A stretch of DNA of 19,580 nucleotides from Leyella stercorea (GCF_021531655.1 NZ_JADYUF010000054.1:1-19580), one strand, 5' to 3'. Numbered from the stretch's first letter, positions 1 to 8,192 are shown. The notes: a model not told the origin generated them from the letters alone. Program-made: numbers and translations.

Positions 1-50
1 GGCTGAGAGAGGGGCTGGGGGTGGGGCTTTTCACCTTTATCCTAACAACA
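1..50. other. G-rich leader upstream of the sugar kinase gene
   Basis: This short stretch is very G-rich (gagaggggctgggggtgggg) and then turns into ordinary leader sequence just before the ATG at 51. A GTG at 21 is in frame with the kinase, but a start there would add ten residues that do not belong to the family, so I treat the stretch as non-coding. It resembles the G-rich dispersed intergenic repeats common in Bacteroidales, but one copy in the window cannot prove that. Confidence 0.35.
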
Positions 51-1448
51 ATGACCTATTTAGCTATCGACTTCGGCGGCGGCTCGGGCCGTGTCATTGC
101 CGGAACTATAACCAACGAGGGCGGACGCAAGCAGCTGACCATGCAACTTGTACATCGCTTTCAAAACCGACAAGTGCGCCTGGGCGAACACGTCTATTGG
201 GACTTTCCTGCCCTCTTCGAGGACATGAAGACCGGATTGCGCAAGGCCGCACAGCTGAGGCTGGACGTGGCAGGCATCGCCGTGGACACATGGGGTGTCG
301 ACTTCGGACTCATCGACCGCCAAGGCAACCTTATAGGCAACCCCGTTTGCTATCGCGACGCACGCACTCAGGGCATGGCAGAAGAATTCTTCAGCACTAC
401 CGACCCTACCGAACACTACGCCGTAAACGGCACCCAGGTAATGGAGATAAACACTCTGTTCCAATTGCTCAGCATGAAGAAAGCCGACTCTCCGCAATTG
501 CAGATAGCCGACCGCATGCTTTTCACACCCGACCTCTTCTCGTTCTTCCTTACGGGCGAGGCGAATACCGAATACACCATAGCCTCAACTTCCGAGATGC
601 TCAACGCCCAGACACGCTCATGGGATTGGCCTTTGATAGACCGTCTGGGTCTGCCGCGCCACCTTTTCTGCCCTATCGTAATGCCCGGCACAGTACGCGG
701 ACGTCTGCGTAGCGACATTGCCGAGGAGACGGGATTGGGCGAAGTGGACGTGATAGCAGTCGGTTCGCACGACACAGCCAGCGCCGTGGCAGCCGTACCA
801 GCCAAGGCCGACGAGCGTCCCGTTGCGTTTATCAGCTCAGGAACATGGTCGTTGCTCGGCGTAGAGATTGATGCGCCCATACTGACCGAGGAAGCCCGCA
901 GCGCACAATTCACCAACGAGGGCGGCATAGGCGGCAAGATTACGTTCCTGCAGAACATCACCGGACTCTGGTTCTTGCAGCGTCTGATGGCAGAATGGCG
1001 CGACGAGGGTGACGAACAGCAATACGACCCGCTGCTCGCAGCCGCCGACAAGTCGCCAATCAAGTCCATCATACCCGTTGACGCGCCCGAATTCCAGAAC
1101 CCCAAATCCATGCAGCATGCCATTTGCGACTATTGCAAGAGCCACGGAATGGAAGTTCCGCAGTCGAAGGGCGACACCACACGCGTAGTTCTGCAATCGC
1201 TTGCAGCCAAATACGCCGAAGCCACACGCGCACTCAACGCTATGCTGCCCTCACCAATAAAGACTCTGCACATAATAGGAGGCGGATCGCAAAACAAACT
1301 TCTCAATCTGCTGACCCAAGAGGCTCTCGGCATACCCGTCAAGGCAGGACCCGTCGAGGCAACAGCCATCGGCAACATTCTCACTCAAGCACTCGCCAAG
1401 GGCGAAGTGAGCGACATCAACGAGATGAGAAGCATCACGATAAACTAA
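51..1448 (+). CDS. fucK: FGGY-family sugar kinase, probably L-fuculokinase (rhamnulokinase-like)
   Basis: A 465-residue cytoplasmic kinase predicted to phosphorylate a 6-deoxy-ketose (L-fuculose or L-rhamnulose) at O1 before aldolase cleavage. I start at the ATG at 51 because the protein then opens directly with the ATPase-fold phosphate loop, AIDFGGGSGR (residues 5-14). Other FGGY signatures are DTWGVDFGLID (79-89), the VGSHDTASAV segment (238-247) with the likely catalytic base Asp241, SSGTWSLLG (262-270) and IIGGGSQN (408-415). By sequence it is closest to RhaB rather than to E. coli FucK. Bacteroides fucose operons are, however, known to use this RhaB-like type, and the next gene 15 bases downstream is a FucP-type permease, so fuculokinase is the better reading. 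Automated annotation will probably say rhamnulokinase. The preceding operon genes lie outside the window. Confidence 0.8.
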   Translation: MTYLAIDFGGGSGRVIAGTITNEGGRKQLTMQLVHRFQNRQVRLGEHVYWDFPALFEDMKTGLRKAAQLRLDVAGIAVDTWGVDFGLIDRQGNLIGNPVCYRDARTQGMAEEFFSTTDPTEHYAVNGTQVMEINTLFQLLSMKKADSPQLQIADRMLFTPDLFSFFLTGEANTEYTIASTSEMLNAQTRSWDWPLIDRLGLPRHLFCPIVMPGTVRGRLRSDIAEETGLGEVDVIAVGSHDTASAVAAVPAKADERPVAFISSGTWSLLGVEIDAPILTEEARSAQFTNEGGIGGKITFLQNITGLWFLQRLMAEWRDEGDEQQYDPLLAAADKSPIKSIIPVDAPEFQNPKSMQHAICDYCKSHGMEVPQSKGDTTRVVLQSLAAKYAEATRALNAMLPSPIKTLHIIGGGSQNKLLNLLTQEALGIPVKAGPVEATAIGNILTQALAKGEVSDINEMRSITIN

Positions 1449-1463
1449 AACAACCAACATCTA

Positions 1464-2774
1464 ATGAAACAATCTATCCTATCAAAGGACGGCGTGAGCT
1501 ACGTCGTGCCATTCATACTCATCACATCGTGCTTCGCACTTTGGGGCTTTGCCAACGATATTACCAATCCCATGGTGAAGGCCTTCTCCAAGATATTCCG
1601 CATGTCGGCTACAGACGGCGCCATGGTGCAGGTTGCCTTCTATGGCGGATACTTCGCTATGGCGTTCCCGGCAGCCATGTTCATACGCCGGTTCAGCTAC
1701 AAGGCAGGCGTGCTCGTAGGTCTGGGACTGTACGCTTTGGGCGCTTTCCTGTTCTATCCCGCCAAGATGACAGGTGAGTACTATCCGTTCCTCGCCGCCT
1801 ACTTCATCCTGACATGCGGACTTTCGTTTCTTGAGACATCGAGCAATCCCTACATTCTGTCGATGGGAACCGAAGAGACTGCCACACGCCGACTCAATCT
1901 GGCTCAGTCGTTCAATCCGATGGGCTCGCTCCTGGGCATGTATGTAGCGATGAACTTCATCCAGGCAAAGCTCAATCCGCTCGACACCGCCTCACGAGCC
2001 ACACTCTCTGCCGACGAATTCGAAGCCGTCAAGGAGTACGACCTTTCGGTGCTTATCGCTCCATACCTCACCATCGGACTCGTCATCCTCGCCATGTTCC
2101 TCGTCATTCTGTTCTGGCCAATGCCCAAGAACGGCGACAAGAACAAGCAGATAAACTTCTTGCCTACGCTGCGCCGCATCTTCACCATGCCGCATTATCG
2201 CGAGGGCGTCATAGCACAGTTCTTCTATGTAGGCGTTCAGATAATGTGCTGGACCTTCATCATACAGTACGGCACGCGCGTACTCATGGCTGAGGGAATG
2301 GGTGAGCAGGCTGCCGAGGTGCTGTCGCAGCAGTACAACATCATAGCAATGGTGATATTCTGCTGCTCGCGTTTCATCTGTACCTTCCTGCTGCGCTACG
2401 TCAACACCGGACAGCTGCTCATGCTTCTTGCCATCGCCGGAGGCGTACTTGTAGCGGGAGTCATCATTCTGCAGAACATATACGGACTCTACTGCCTGGT
2501 TGGCGTGAGCGCCTGCATGTCGCTCATGTTCCCCACCATCTATGGTATAGCGCTCACCGGACTGGGCGACGATGCCAAGTTTGGTGCTGCCGGACTCATT
2601 ATGGCAATCCTCGGAGGTAGCGTTCTGCCGCCGCTCCAGGCCTCAATTATCGACAAGGGCGAACTCTTCGGCATGCCAGCCGTCAACGTTTCGTTCATCC
2701 TTCCGTTCATCTGCTTCGTAGTTATAGCCGTATACGGACAGCGCACGTACTTGCGCAGCAAGGGAAAACTCTAA
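1464..2774 (+). CDS. fucP: L-fucose:H+ symporter, major facilitator superfamily
   Basis: A 436-residue inner-membrane permease with about twelve hydrophobic segments, the usual size for FucP. Family features include CFALWGFANDITNP in the first membrane segment (about 23-36), FYGGYFAMAFPA (59-70), the SYKAGVLVGLGLYALGA loop and helix (78-94), and LSFLETSSNPY (120-130), where Glu124 matches the essential Glu of E. coli FucP. The other acidic residue of E. coli FucP, in the motif NNLND, appears shifted here: from memory of that sequence, Asn35 falls at its position and Asp32 lies three residues earlier. The gene follows the kinase by 15 bases on the same strand, so the two should be cotranscribed. 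Related symporters of this subfamily carry glucose or galactose, but the kinase partner favours a 6-deoxy sugar. Confidence 0.85.
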   Translation: MKQSILSKDGVSYVVPFILITSCFALWGFANDITNPMVKAFSKIFRMSATDGAMVQVAFYGGYFAMAFPAAMFIRRFSYKAGVLVGLGLYALGAFLFYPAKMTGEYYPFLAAYFILTCGLSFLETSSNPYILSMGTEETATRRLNLAQSFNPMGSLLGMYVAMNFIQAKLNPLDTASRATLSADEFEAVKEYDLSVLIAPYLTIGLVILAMFLVILFWPMPKNGDKNKQINFLPTLRRIFTMPHYREGVIAQFFYVGVQIMCWTFIIQYGTRVLMAEGMGEQAAEVLSQQYNIIAMVIFCCSRFICTFLLRYVNTGQLLMLLAIAGGVLVAGVIILQNIYGLYCLVGVSACMSLMFPTIYGIALTGLGDDAKFGAAGLIMAILGGSVLPPLQASIIDKGELFGMPAVNVSFILPFICFVVIAVYGQRTYLRSKGKL

Positions 2775-2897
2775 GAATTGAGAATTGAGAATTGAGAGTT
2801 GAAAGTTATGATATGTTGTATCAATTGAAGAATTGCAGCAAAAGAACGCTATCAAGGTAATCATAACTCTCAATTCCCAACTCTCAACTCTCAACTG
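2775..2897. repeat. GAATTGA/GAGTTGA repeat tract forming a long imperfect hairpin
   Basis: Immediately after the fucP stop, 2775-2812 consists of short direct repeats of gaattga and gagttga. The stretch 2860-2897 is its imperfect reverse complement, matching at about 31 of 38 positions, with a 47-base loop. A further partial copy follows at about 2903-2925. The RNA could fold into a long stem that ends the fuc transcript or protects its 3' end. There is no U-tract, so a classic terminator is unlikely. Similar low-complexity tracts are scattered in Bacteroidales genomes. Confidence 0.7.
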
Positions 2898-2985
2898 AAA
2901 CAGACTCTCAATTCTCAACTGAAACCAACCCTCACCCTTAAGAATTCAAAATAAAAAATATATTATTAATCATAAATTCATTCTG

Positions 2986-4671
2986 ATGAACAAAACCATC
3001 ATTTCAGTAGCAGCCCTTTCGTGCCTCGCAGCCACAATGCAGGCACAGAAGAAGGCTGCAGCACAACGCCCCAACATTGTGTACATCATGTGCGACGACC
3101 ATGCCTTCCAGTGCATTTCGGCATATGGACACGCCATTGGCAAGCTCGCACCCACGCCCAACATCGACCGTATAGCCGAGCGCGGAATGCGTTTTGACAA
3201 GGCGTTTGTCGAGAATTCGCTCTCCACTCCGTCGCGTGCATGTCTGATGACCGGACTTTACAGTCATCAGAACGGACAGCGACAGCTGGGCGAGGGTATC
3301 GACACGTCGCGCACTTTCTTCACCGAACTGCTGCAGGATGCGGGCTATCAGACAGCCATCATAGGCAAGTGGCACATGGGATGCGACCCTAAGGGATTCG
3401 ACTATTACCACATCTACAACGACCAGGGACAGTACTGGAACCCGCAGTATCGCGGTACAGACACGCCCGAAGGCAAATACATCGTCGAAGAGGGCTACAG
3501 CACCGACCTCTCAACCGACCACGCCATCGACTTCATGGACCATCGCGACAAGTCGAAGCCCTTCTGCCTGATGCTGCATCATAAGGCTCCGCACCGCAAC
3601 TGGCAGGCAAACATCAAGTATCTTGGCAAATACGACAACGTAAACTTCCCTATGCCCGAGACATTCTACGACGACTACGCCACACGCGGCGAAGCCGTGC
3701 GCACCCAGAAGATGAGCGTTACGAAGCACATGCGCTGGGAGCAGGACTTCAAGGTACCCGAGATGCTCGATATGAACAACGAGGACAGCAAGGACTCGTA
3801 CAACGCTCTAATGGGCGAAATCAACCGTATGACTCCGGCACAACGCTCGGCTTGGGGACGCTACTACTTCCCACGCAACCGCAAACTGCTCGAAGCCAAC
3901 CTCAAGGGCAAGGAGCTTGACAACTGGAAGTATCAGGCTTACATACGCGACTACATGTCGGTAATAGCAAGTGTGGACGAAAGCGTGGGCCGTGTGCTCG
4001 ACTATCTCGACCAGAACGGACTCACCGACAACACCATCATCGTATACACCTCCGACCAGGGTTTCTACATGGGCGAGCACGGATGGTTTGACAAGCGGTT
4101 CATGTACGAGGAGTCGCTGCGCACTCCGCTCATCATCAGCTATCCGGGACACACCAAGCCGGGCAGCGTATGCCACAAGCTGGTGCAGAACATCGACTAT
4201 GCTCCGACGTTCCTCGAACTGGCTGGCGTGAAGAAGCCGCAGGATATGGTGGGCCGTTCGCTACTTCCCGTCTTCGACAACGGCGACGCTCAGAATCAAT
4301 GGCGAACCAGTATCTACTACCACTACTACGACTATCCTACCTACCACATGGTGCGCAAGCACGACGGAGTACGTACCGACCGCTACAAGCTCATCCACTT
4401 CTACGGCAAGGGCGGACTCGACGCTGTCCCCGAAAACAAGTACCAGGGCATTGAGGGTACAGCGGAGAACGCTACACTCAAGTCGCTCATCAGCATCGGC
4501 TACTTCGAACCGAAGGACAACGAGGTGAACTACAACGAGCTGTACGACCTTCAGAACGACCCCAACGAGCTGAACAACCTCTACGGCAAGCCTGGTTATG
4601 AGAAGATAACCAAGCAGCTGCAGAAGGAACTCGACGCCTATCGCAAGGCGCAGAAGGTTGATGAGTACTAA
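2986..4671 (+). CDS. Secreted S1-family sulfatase, serine type
   Basis: A 561-residue sulfatase with a signal peptide (residues 1-20, hydrophobic core then MQA before Gln21) that should place it in the periplasm or at the cell surface. It hydrolyses sulfate esters, probably on a sulfated glycan. The sulfatase signature is STPSRACLMTG (80-90): Ser80 stands where many sulfatases have Cys, so conversion to formylglycine would need an anaerobic radical-SAM maturase (anSME), not present in this window. Metal-binding Asp37-Asp38 lie near the start, and SDQGFYMGEHGWFDK near residues 357-371 supplies further active-site residues. The HHKAPHRNW segment is typical of GlcNAc-6-sulfatase-like S1 enzymes, but I cannot fix the substrate. 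The neighbouring fucose genes and the GH92 mannosidase suggest host mucin or N-glycan substrates. Confidence 0.9.
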   Translation: MNKTIISVAALSCLAATMQAQKKAAAQRPNIVYIMCDDHAFQCISAYGHAIGKLAPTPNIDRIAERGMRFDKAFVENSLSTPSRACLMTGLYSHQNGQRQLGEGIDTSRTFFTELLQDAGYQTAIIGKWHMGCDPKGFDYYHIYNDQGQYWNPQYRGTDTPEGKYIVEEGYSTDLSTDHAIDFMDHRDKSKPFCLMLHHKAPHRNWQANIKYLGKYDNVNFPMPETFYDDYATRGEAVRTQKMSVTKHMRWEQDFKVPEMLDMNNEDSKDSYNALMGEINRMTPAQRSAWGRYYFPRNRKLLEANLKGKELDNWKYQAYIRDYMSVIASVDESVGRVLDYLDQNGLTDNTIIVYTSDQGFYMGEHGWFDKRFMYEESLRTPLIISYPGHTKPGSVCHKLVQNIDYAPTFLELAGVKKPQDMVGRSLLPVFDNGDAQNQWRTSIYYHYYDYPTYHMVRKHDGVRTDRYKLIHFYGKGGLDAVPENKYQGIEGTAENATLKSLISIGYFEPKDNEVNYNELYDLQNDPNELNNLYGKPGYEKITKQLQKELDAYRKAQKVDEY

Positions 4672-4676
4672 AAAAA

Positions 4677-4888
4677 GGCTCATCCGGGAAATGGAGTGAT
4701 AATAATATTTTATTATTATAATGTAACAAGTTTATACGAGTAGCGGAGGTCTCCGGCCTCCGCAGCAACCAATGACACAAACTCTATTATTAGTAATAAT
4801 GATTTGTATTCGACTTGGTGCTGCGGAGGCTGGAAACCTCCGCTACTTATAGGTTCATAACTGAATCACTACAAATTCCGGATGAACC
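4677..4888. repeat. 212-bp inverted-repeat element with two internal hairpins (MITE/REP-like)
   Basis: The element starts with ggctcatccgg (4677-4687) and ends with ccggatgaacc (4878-4888), matching as inverted repeats at 10 of 11 positions. Inside are two compact hairpins, each with a GCGGAGG/CCTCCGC stem and a seven-base loop: 4743-4763 and 4823-4843. The hairpins and their flanks are also inverted copies of each other, and a run of A borders both ends. No coding capacity is visible. The structure fits a non-autonomous mobile element or a paired REP-type (BIME-like) element. It lies directly after the sulfatase stop, so it may also end or stabilise that transcript. Confidence 0.75.
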
Positions 4889-5041
4889 TAAAAAAAGGGT
4901 ATCAGAACCGTAGAAGGAGGGTGTCAAAATAGAAGTTAAAGGAAGTTGGGGCTTTCAGTCTGCTTTTTTTTTAAGGTCTGACACACTCCGCTACTTTAGC
5001 GGAATTTAAGGTCTGATTCCGGCAACGAAAATCAGTCAAAT
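4889..5041. other. Intergenic segment with a small hairpin and a direct repeat
   Basis: No gene is visible here. The segment contains an 11-base direct repeat ttaaggtctga at 4971-4981 and 5006-5016, separated by a short hairpin with CCGCTA/TAGCGG stems (4988-5002). A run of T precedes the first repeat copy. Function unknown. Confidence 0.5.
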
Positions 5042-5146
5042 TAAAAGGAGTCCTTTTGGTGTGCAAAAGGGCTCCTTTTTGTATGCAAAAGGACTCGTTT
5101 TGGAGTGCAAAAGGACTCGTTTTGAAAGGCAAAAGGACTCCTTTTG
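5042..5146. repeat. Array 1: five 17-bp palindromes phased at 22 bp
   Basis: Five copies of a near-palindrome, consensus CAAAAGGASTCSTTTTG, begin at 5042, 5064, 5086, 5108 and 5130, that is, at exactly 22-base intervals. The 17-base core is conserved while the five-base spacers vary (gtgtg, gtatg, gagtg, aaagg). Copies 3 and 4 are identical. The same unit and spacing recur at 17223-17327. It lies between the convergent sulfatase and murF genes. Because of the regular period, translations across it give spurious repetitive peptides. Confidence 0.9.
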
Positions 5147-5194
5147 AAAAACAGAGGAAAATCGACAGTAAAAAGAAGGGAAGACTTTCGAGGA

Positions 5195-5429
5195 TGTGTC
5201 AAAAGTCAAACAAAGCGGGCTGAAAGCCCAAAAAGCACATAGCCCAGGGCATCGCCTTGGGTGTACGGATTGAAAACAGCAAAACGCCCTGCAAGGGCAA
5301 AAGCATTGATAATTAACGCTTTTGCCCTTGCAGGGCGCATTGGTATTTGTGATACTTTTACCCAGGGTGTTGCCCTGGGCTATGGGCTTATGCCCCTTCG
5401 GGGCGTACTGCTGTGACTTTTGGCACACC
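5195..5429. repeat. About 235-bp nested palindromic element
   Basis: The centre is a perfect 20-bp inverted repeat (5285-5304 with 5318-5337) around a 13-base AT-rich loop. Outside it, tagcccagggcatcgcctt (from about 5240) pairs with the complementary block ending near 5382. Next are the small hairpins gggctgaaagccc (about 5217-5229) and gccccttcggggc. The outermost arms are gtgtcaaaagtca (5196-5208) and tgacttttggcacac (5414-5428). The two halves are therefore imperfect reverse complements over the whole length. No protein is encoded. The agcccagggc core recurs in the hairpin at 18454-18485. Confidence 0.75.
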
Positions 5430-5457
5430 CTCTATATGCTTCCGCACCTTCGTGGTA

Positions 5458-6828
5458 TTACAGCAGTTCTGGCAACTGGAACAATCGGGTGCCGTTGCTG
5501 CCCTTTATGAGGATGTACTTGCCGTGCGGTTTGGCGGCTGCTATTGCCTCCTTCACCTTTTCCACATTGTCGAAAAGGCGGAAGCCGGACGGCGTGTCGC
5601 ATCCTTCAAACTCCGAACCTACGAGCCATACCTGGTCGAGAGTCATCTGTCGGAGCTGGTCAACGATACGCTGGTGCTCGTCGTGGCTCACCTCGCCAAG
5701 TTCCTTCATATCACCTATAATCACCATTTTGCCCTTGGCATCGATGTCAGCGAAGTTGCGCAGGGCGGCAGCCATGCTCGTCGGGTTGGCGTTGTATGCA
5801 TCGACAATGAGTCGGTTGTCGGCTGTCTGCTCAAACTGCGAGCGATTGTTGGACGGCACATAGGCACTCAGCGCCTTGACGATGCTGTCGGCAGGCACGC
5901 CGAAGTAGAGTCCGATGCTCACGGCAGCGAGCATGTTGGTTATGTTGTACTCGCCGATGAGATGCGTCTGCGTGGCGTGGGGAGCGCCGAGTGTAGCGCC
6001 GTCGTTGTGTCGCCAGGTGAAGTTGAGCATCGGCGAGCAGCTGTCCACGTGTCCGCTCACCCACAGTTGGTCGTCCGCCTTGCATCCGTAGCGCACGAGG
6101 TTCAGTCCCTGGGCTATGCCGTTGAGATAAGGGTTCTCGCTGTCGATGAACACGCAGCTCTGCGGAGCCTTGCCCTCTCGCAGCGTTTTTCCATTGTCCG
6201 TATTGCCCAATCCGTGGTTGGCGCGCATAAAGTCGTACAACTCGCCCTTGGTATGGATTACGCCCTCAAACGAGCCGAAGCCCTGCAAGTGGGCACGACC
6301 TACGTTGGTTATGATGGCATAGTCGGGTTCTACCACGTCAACCAGAGCCTTGATGTCGCCCGGATGCGATGCGCCCATCTCCACAACGGCAATCTCATGC
6401 TCCGGACGCAGTCGCAGCAGCGTCTTGGGCACGCCAATGTCGTTGTTGAAGTTGCCCTGCGTGTACAGCACGTTGTACTTCTGCTGCAGCACGGCAGCCG
6501 TGAGTTCCTTGGTCGTTGTCTTTCCGTTGGTACCCGTAATGCCTATGATTGGCGTGGCGAGCGTGCGGCGATGATAGAGCGCCAGCTGCTTGAGCGTGGC
6601 AAGGCAGTCGTCGCACAGAATGTAGCGTGCATCGCCCTCGGGGGCATACTCCGCCTCGTCCACTACGGCATAGGCGCAACCCTTGTCGAGCGCCATTGCC
6701 GCAAACTTGTTGCCGTCGAACGATGCACCCTTCAAGGCGAAGAACAATGAGCCTTCGGGACAGTCGCGGCTGTCGGTTGTAACGACGGGGTGCTCGCTGA
6801 ATATTTTGTACAGTTCGGTAATTTCCAT
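5458..6828 (-). CDS. murF: UDP-N-acetylmuramoyl-tripeptide--D-alanyl-D-alanine ligase
   Basis: A 456-residue cytoplasmic Mur ligase that adds D-Ala-D-Ala to the UDP-MurNAc tripeptide, the last cytoplasmic step in making the peptidoglycan pentapeptide. The N-terminal substrate domain carries DSRDCPEGSLFFALKG (residues 19-34). The ATP loop is GITGTNGKTTTKE (96-108), followed by NFNNDIGVPKTLL (127-138) and VVEMGASHPGDI (148-159), all typical of MurF. The C-terminal domain contains VDAYNANPTSM and IIGDMKELG. I choose the ATG at 6828, preceded by AAGGAATTATT as a plausible ribosome site, rather than an in-frame start 33 bases upstream. It lies 29 bases after the stop of the lyase gene and is probably cotranscribed with it. 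Confidence 0.95.
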   Translation of the reverse strand: MEITELYKIFSEHPVVTTDSRDCPEGSLFFALKGASFDGNKFAAMALDKGCAYAVVDEAEYAPEGDARYILCDDCLATLKQLALYHRRTLATPIIGITGTNGKTTTKELTAAVLQQKYNVLYTQGNFNNDIGVPKTLLRLRPEHEIAVVEMGASHPGDIKALVDVVEPDYAIITNVGRAHLQGFGSFEGVIHTKGELYDFMRANHGLGNTDNGKTLREGKAPQSCVFIDSENPYLNGIAQGLNLVRYGCKADDQLWVSGHVDSCSPMLNFTWRHNDGATLGAPHATQTHLIGEYNITNMLAAVSIGLYFGVPADSIVKALSAYVPSNNRSQFEQTADNRLIVDAYNANPTSMAAALRNFADIDAKGKMVIIGDMKELGEVSHDEHQRIVDQLRQMTLDQVWLVGSEFEGCDTPSGFRLFDNVEKVKEAIAAAKPHGKYILIKGSNGTRLFQLPELL

Positions 6829-6857
6829 AATAATTCCTTGTTTTGTTATCGTAAATA

Positions 6858-8039
6858 TCACAATGCCTTCACGGCCTTCTCCAGTCGCTCAAGCGCGTCC
6901 TGCAGCACGGCGCGGGGCGACGCTATGTTCATGCGCATAAAGCCTCTGCCCTCCCTGCCGAACATCTCGCCGTCGTTGAGAGCCAATCGTGCGCCGTCAA
7001 CGAAGAGTCGGTTGAGGGCGTCATGGTCGAGATTGAGGGCGCGACAGTTGAGCCACACGAGGAAAGAAGCTTGCGGTCGGAGCGCCTTTATCTGCGGTAT
7101 GCGCGTCTGGAGGAAGTTGTCAACGAAGTCGATGTTTGCCTCTACATACTCCAGCATCTGTCGGCGCCACTCCTCGCCGTACTTGAATGCGGCTATGGTT
7201 GCAATGGGCGAGAAGATGGTAGGTTCGCTCAATTCGTTGGCGTCGAGCCATTCGAAGAAGGGACGGCGCAACTCTTCGTTGGGCACTACGCAGTAAGAGC
7301 TGACGATACCGGCTATGTTGAACGTCTTCGAGGGTGCTCCGAAGGTGATGCTGCACTGGGCTGCACGCTCCGAAACCGACGCAAAGGGATGGTGCTTGTG
7401 CCCCGGATGCGCCATGTCGCAATGTATCTCGTCCGAGATGACGATGATGCCGCGCTCCGAACAGAAGTCGGCAAGGCGGCTGAGGGTGTCCACGTCCCAT
7501 ACGATGCCAGCCGGATTGTGCGGGTTGGCGAGTATGAGCACGCGGCATTTCTCGTCTGCCACCTTGGCAAGTCCGTCGAAGTCCATTGAGTACGAGCCGT
7601 CTTCGTGCATGATGAGCGGATTCATCACCACCTCACGCTTGTTGCCCAGCGGCGTCAGACGGAACGGATGATACACGGGAGGTTGGATAATCACCTTCTC
7701 GTCGGGCTTGCAGAACACGTTGATGACGAATCCTATGCCCTTGACTATACCCGGAATGAATCGCATCCAATCGGCCTTGACATTCCATTGATGGTGGTCG
7801 GCAATCCATTTGGTAACCGTTGGCCAGAACTCTGCGGGCATATCGGTATATCCGTAGAGCGAGTGGTCAAGTCGGCTGCGCAATGCTTCGGTTATGAACT
7901 CGGGAGTCTCGAAGTTCATGTCAGCCACCCACATCGGCGTAAGGTCTGCTCTTCCGTAGAGTTCGTTGAGCACATCAACCGCCAAAGCACCCGTGCCGTG
8001 GCGGTCGATGATTTTGTCGAAGTCGTATTTTGTAGACAT
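6858..8039 (-). CDS. MalY/PatB-family aminotransferase, probable cystathionine beta-lyase
   Basis: A 393-residue fold-type I PLP enzyme. The PLP-binding lysine is Lys238 in TFGAPSKTFNIAG. Asn175 and Pro176 in ANPHNPAG and Asp203 in SDEIHCDM are the usual cofactor contacts. The N-terminal pattern (IIDRHGTGALAVD then PMWVADMNFETPEFI) is that of the MalY/PatB C-S lyases rather than of ordinary aspartate aminotransferases. The likely reaction is beta-elimination of cystathionine or cysteine to give homocysteine or sulfide, pyruvate and ammonia. In E. coli MalY this family also has a regulatory role, so the exact substrate is not settled. The gene is the first of a two-gene unit with murF. A possible -7 element lies 33 bases upstream of the start. 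Confidence 0.88.
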   Translation of the reverse strand: MSTKYDFDKIIDRHGTGALAVDVLNELYGRADLTPMWVADMNFETPEFITEALRSRLDHSLYGYTDMPAEFWPTVTKWIADHHQWNVKADWMRFIPGIVKGIGFVINVFCKPDEKVIIQPPVYHPFRLTPLGNKREVVMNPLIMHEDGSYSMDFDGLAKVADEKCRVLILANPHNPAGIVWDVDTLSRLADFCSERGIIVISDEIHCDMAHPGHKHHPFASVSERAAQCSITFGAPSKTFNIAGIVSSYCVVPNEELRRPFFEWLDANELSEPTIFSPIATIAAFKYGEEWRRQMLEYVEANIDFVDNFLQTRIPQIKALRPQASFLVWLNCRALNLDHDALNRLFVDGARLALNDGEMFGREGRGFMRMNIASPRAVLQDALERLEKAVKAL

Positions 8040-8071
8040 ATAATATGTATGCGGGTTGTTTTATTACATTA

Positions 8072-8079
8072 CAAAAGTA
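8072..8079 (-). promoter_or_regulatory. Candidate -7 promoter element for the lyase-murF unit
   Basis: Read on the minus strand this is TACTTTTG, matching the Bacteroidales -7 consensus TAnnTTTG, 32 bases before the ATG at 8039. The nearest upstream TTG leaves a spacer of 24 bases, longer than the usual 19-21, so support is partial. Confidence 0.4.
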
Positions 8080-8171
8080 CATTCTTATTGCTTATCTATT
8101 CGTCAATGACTTGTCATTATGTTTTACATTTAGCAACATTTGCACATAACTTGTTTTTTTTAACAGAAAAA

Positions 8172-8192
8172 ATTTACATCACGAATGTAAAT
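8172..8192. promoter_or_regulatory. 21-bp palindrome at the GH92 promoter, candidate operator
   Basis: A perfect inverted repeat ATTTACAT-CACGA-ATGTAAAT sits in the divergent spacer between the lyase and GH92 genes. It covers the place where the -33 element of the GH92 promoter would be expected, 16 bases before the -7 element. The geometry fits a dimeric repressor or activator site. No regulator gene is adjacent. Confidence 0.4.

Noticed and set aside
5036..5428. Repetitive open frames across the palindrome arrays here and at 17178-17463
   Set aside because: A 22-base period returns to the same frame every 66 bases, so stop-free repetitive peptides arise automatically. They lack start signals and conserved features.
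5413..6750. A 445-codon open frame on the + strand opposite murF
   Set aside because: MurF on the other strand has all its family motifs. The antisense frame has no motif and begins inside the palindromic repeat.
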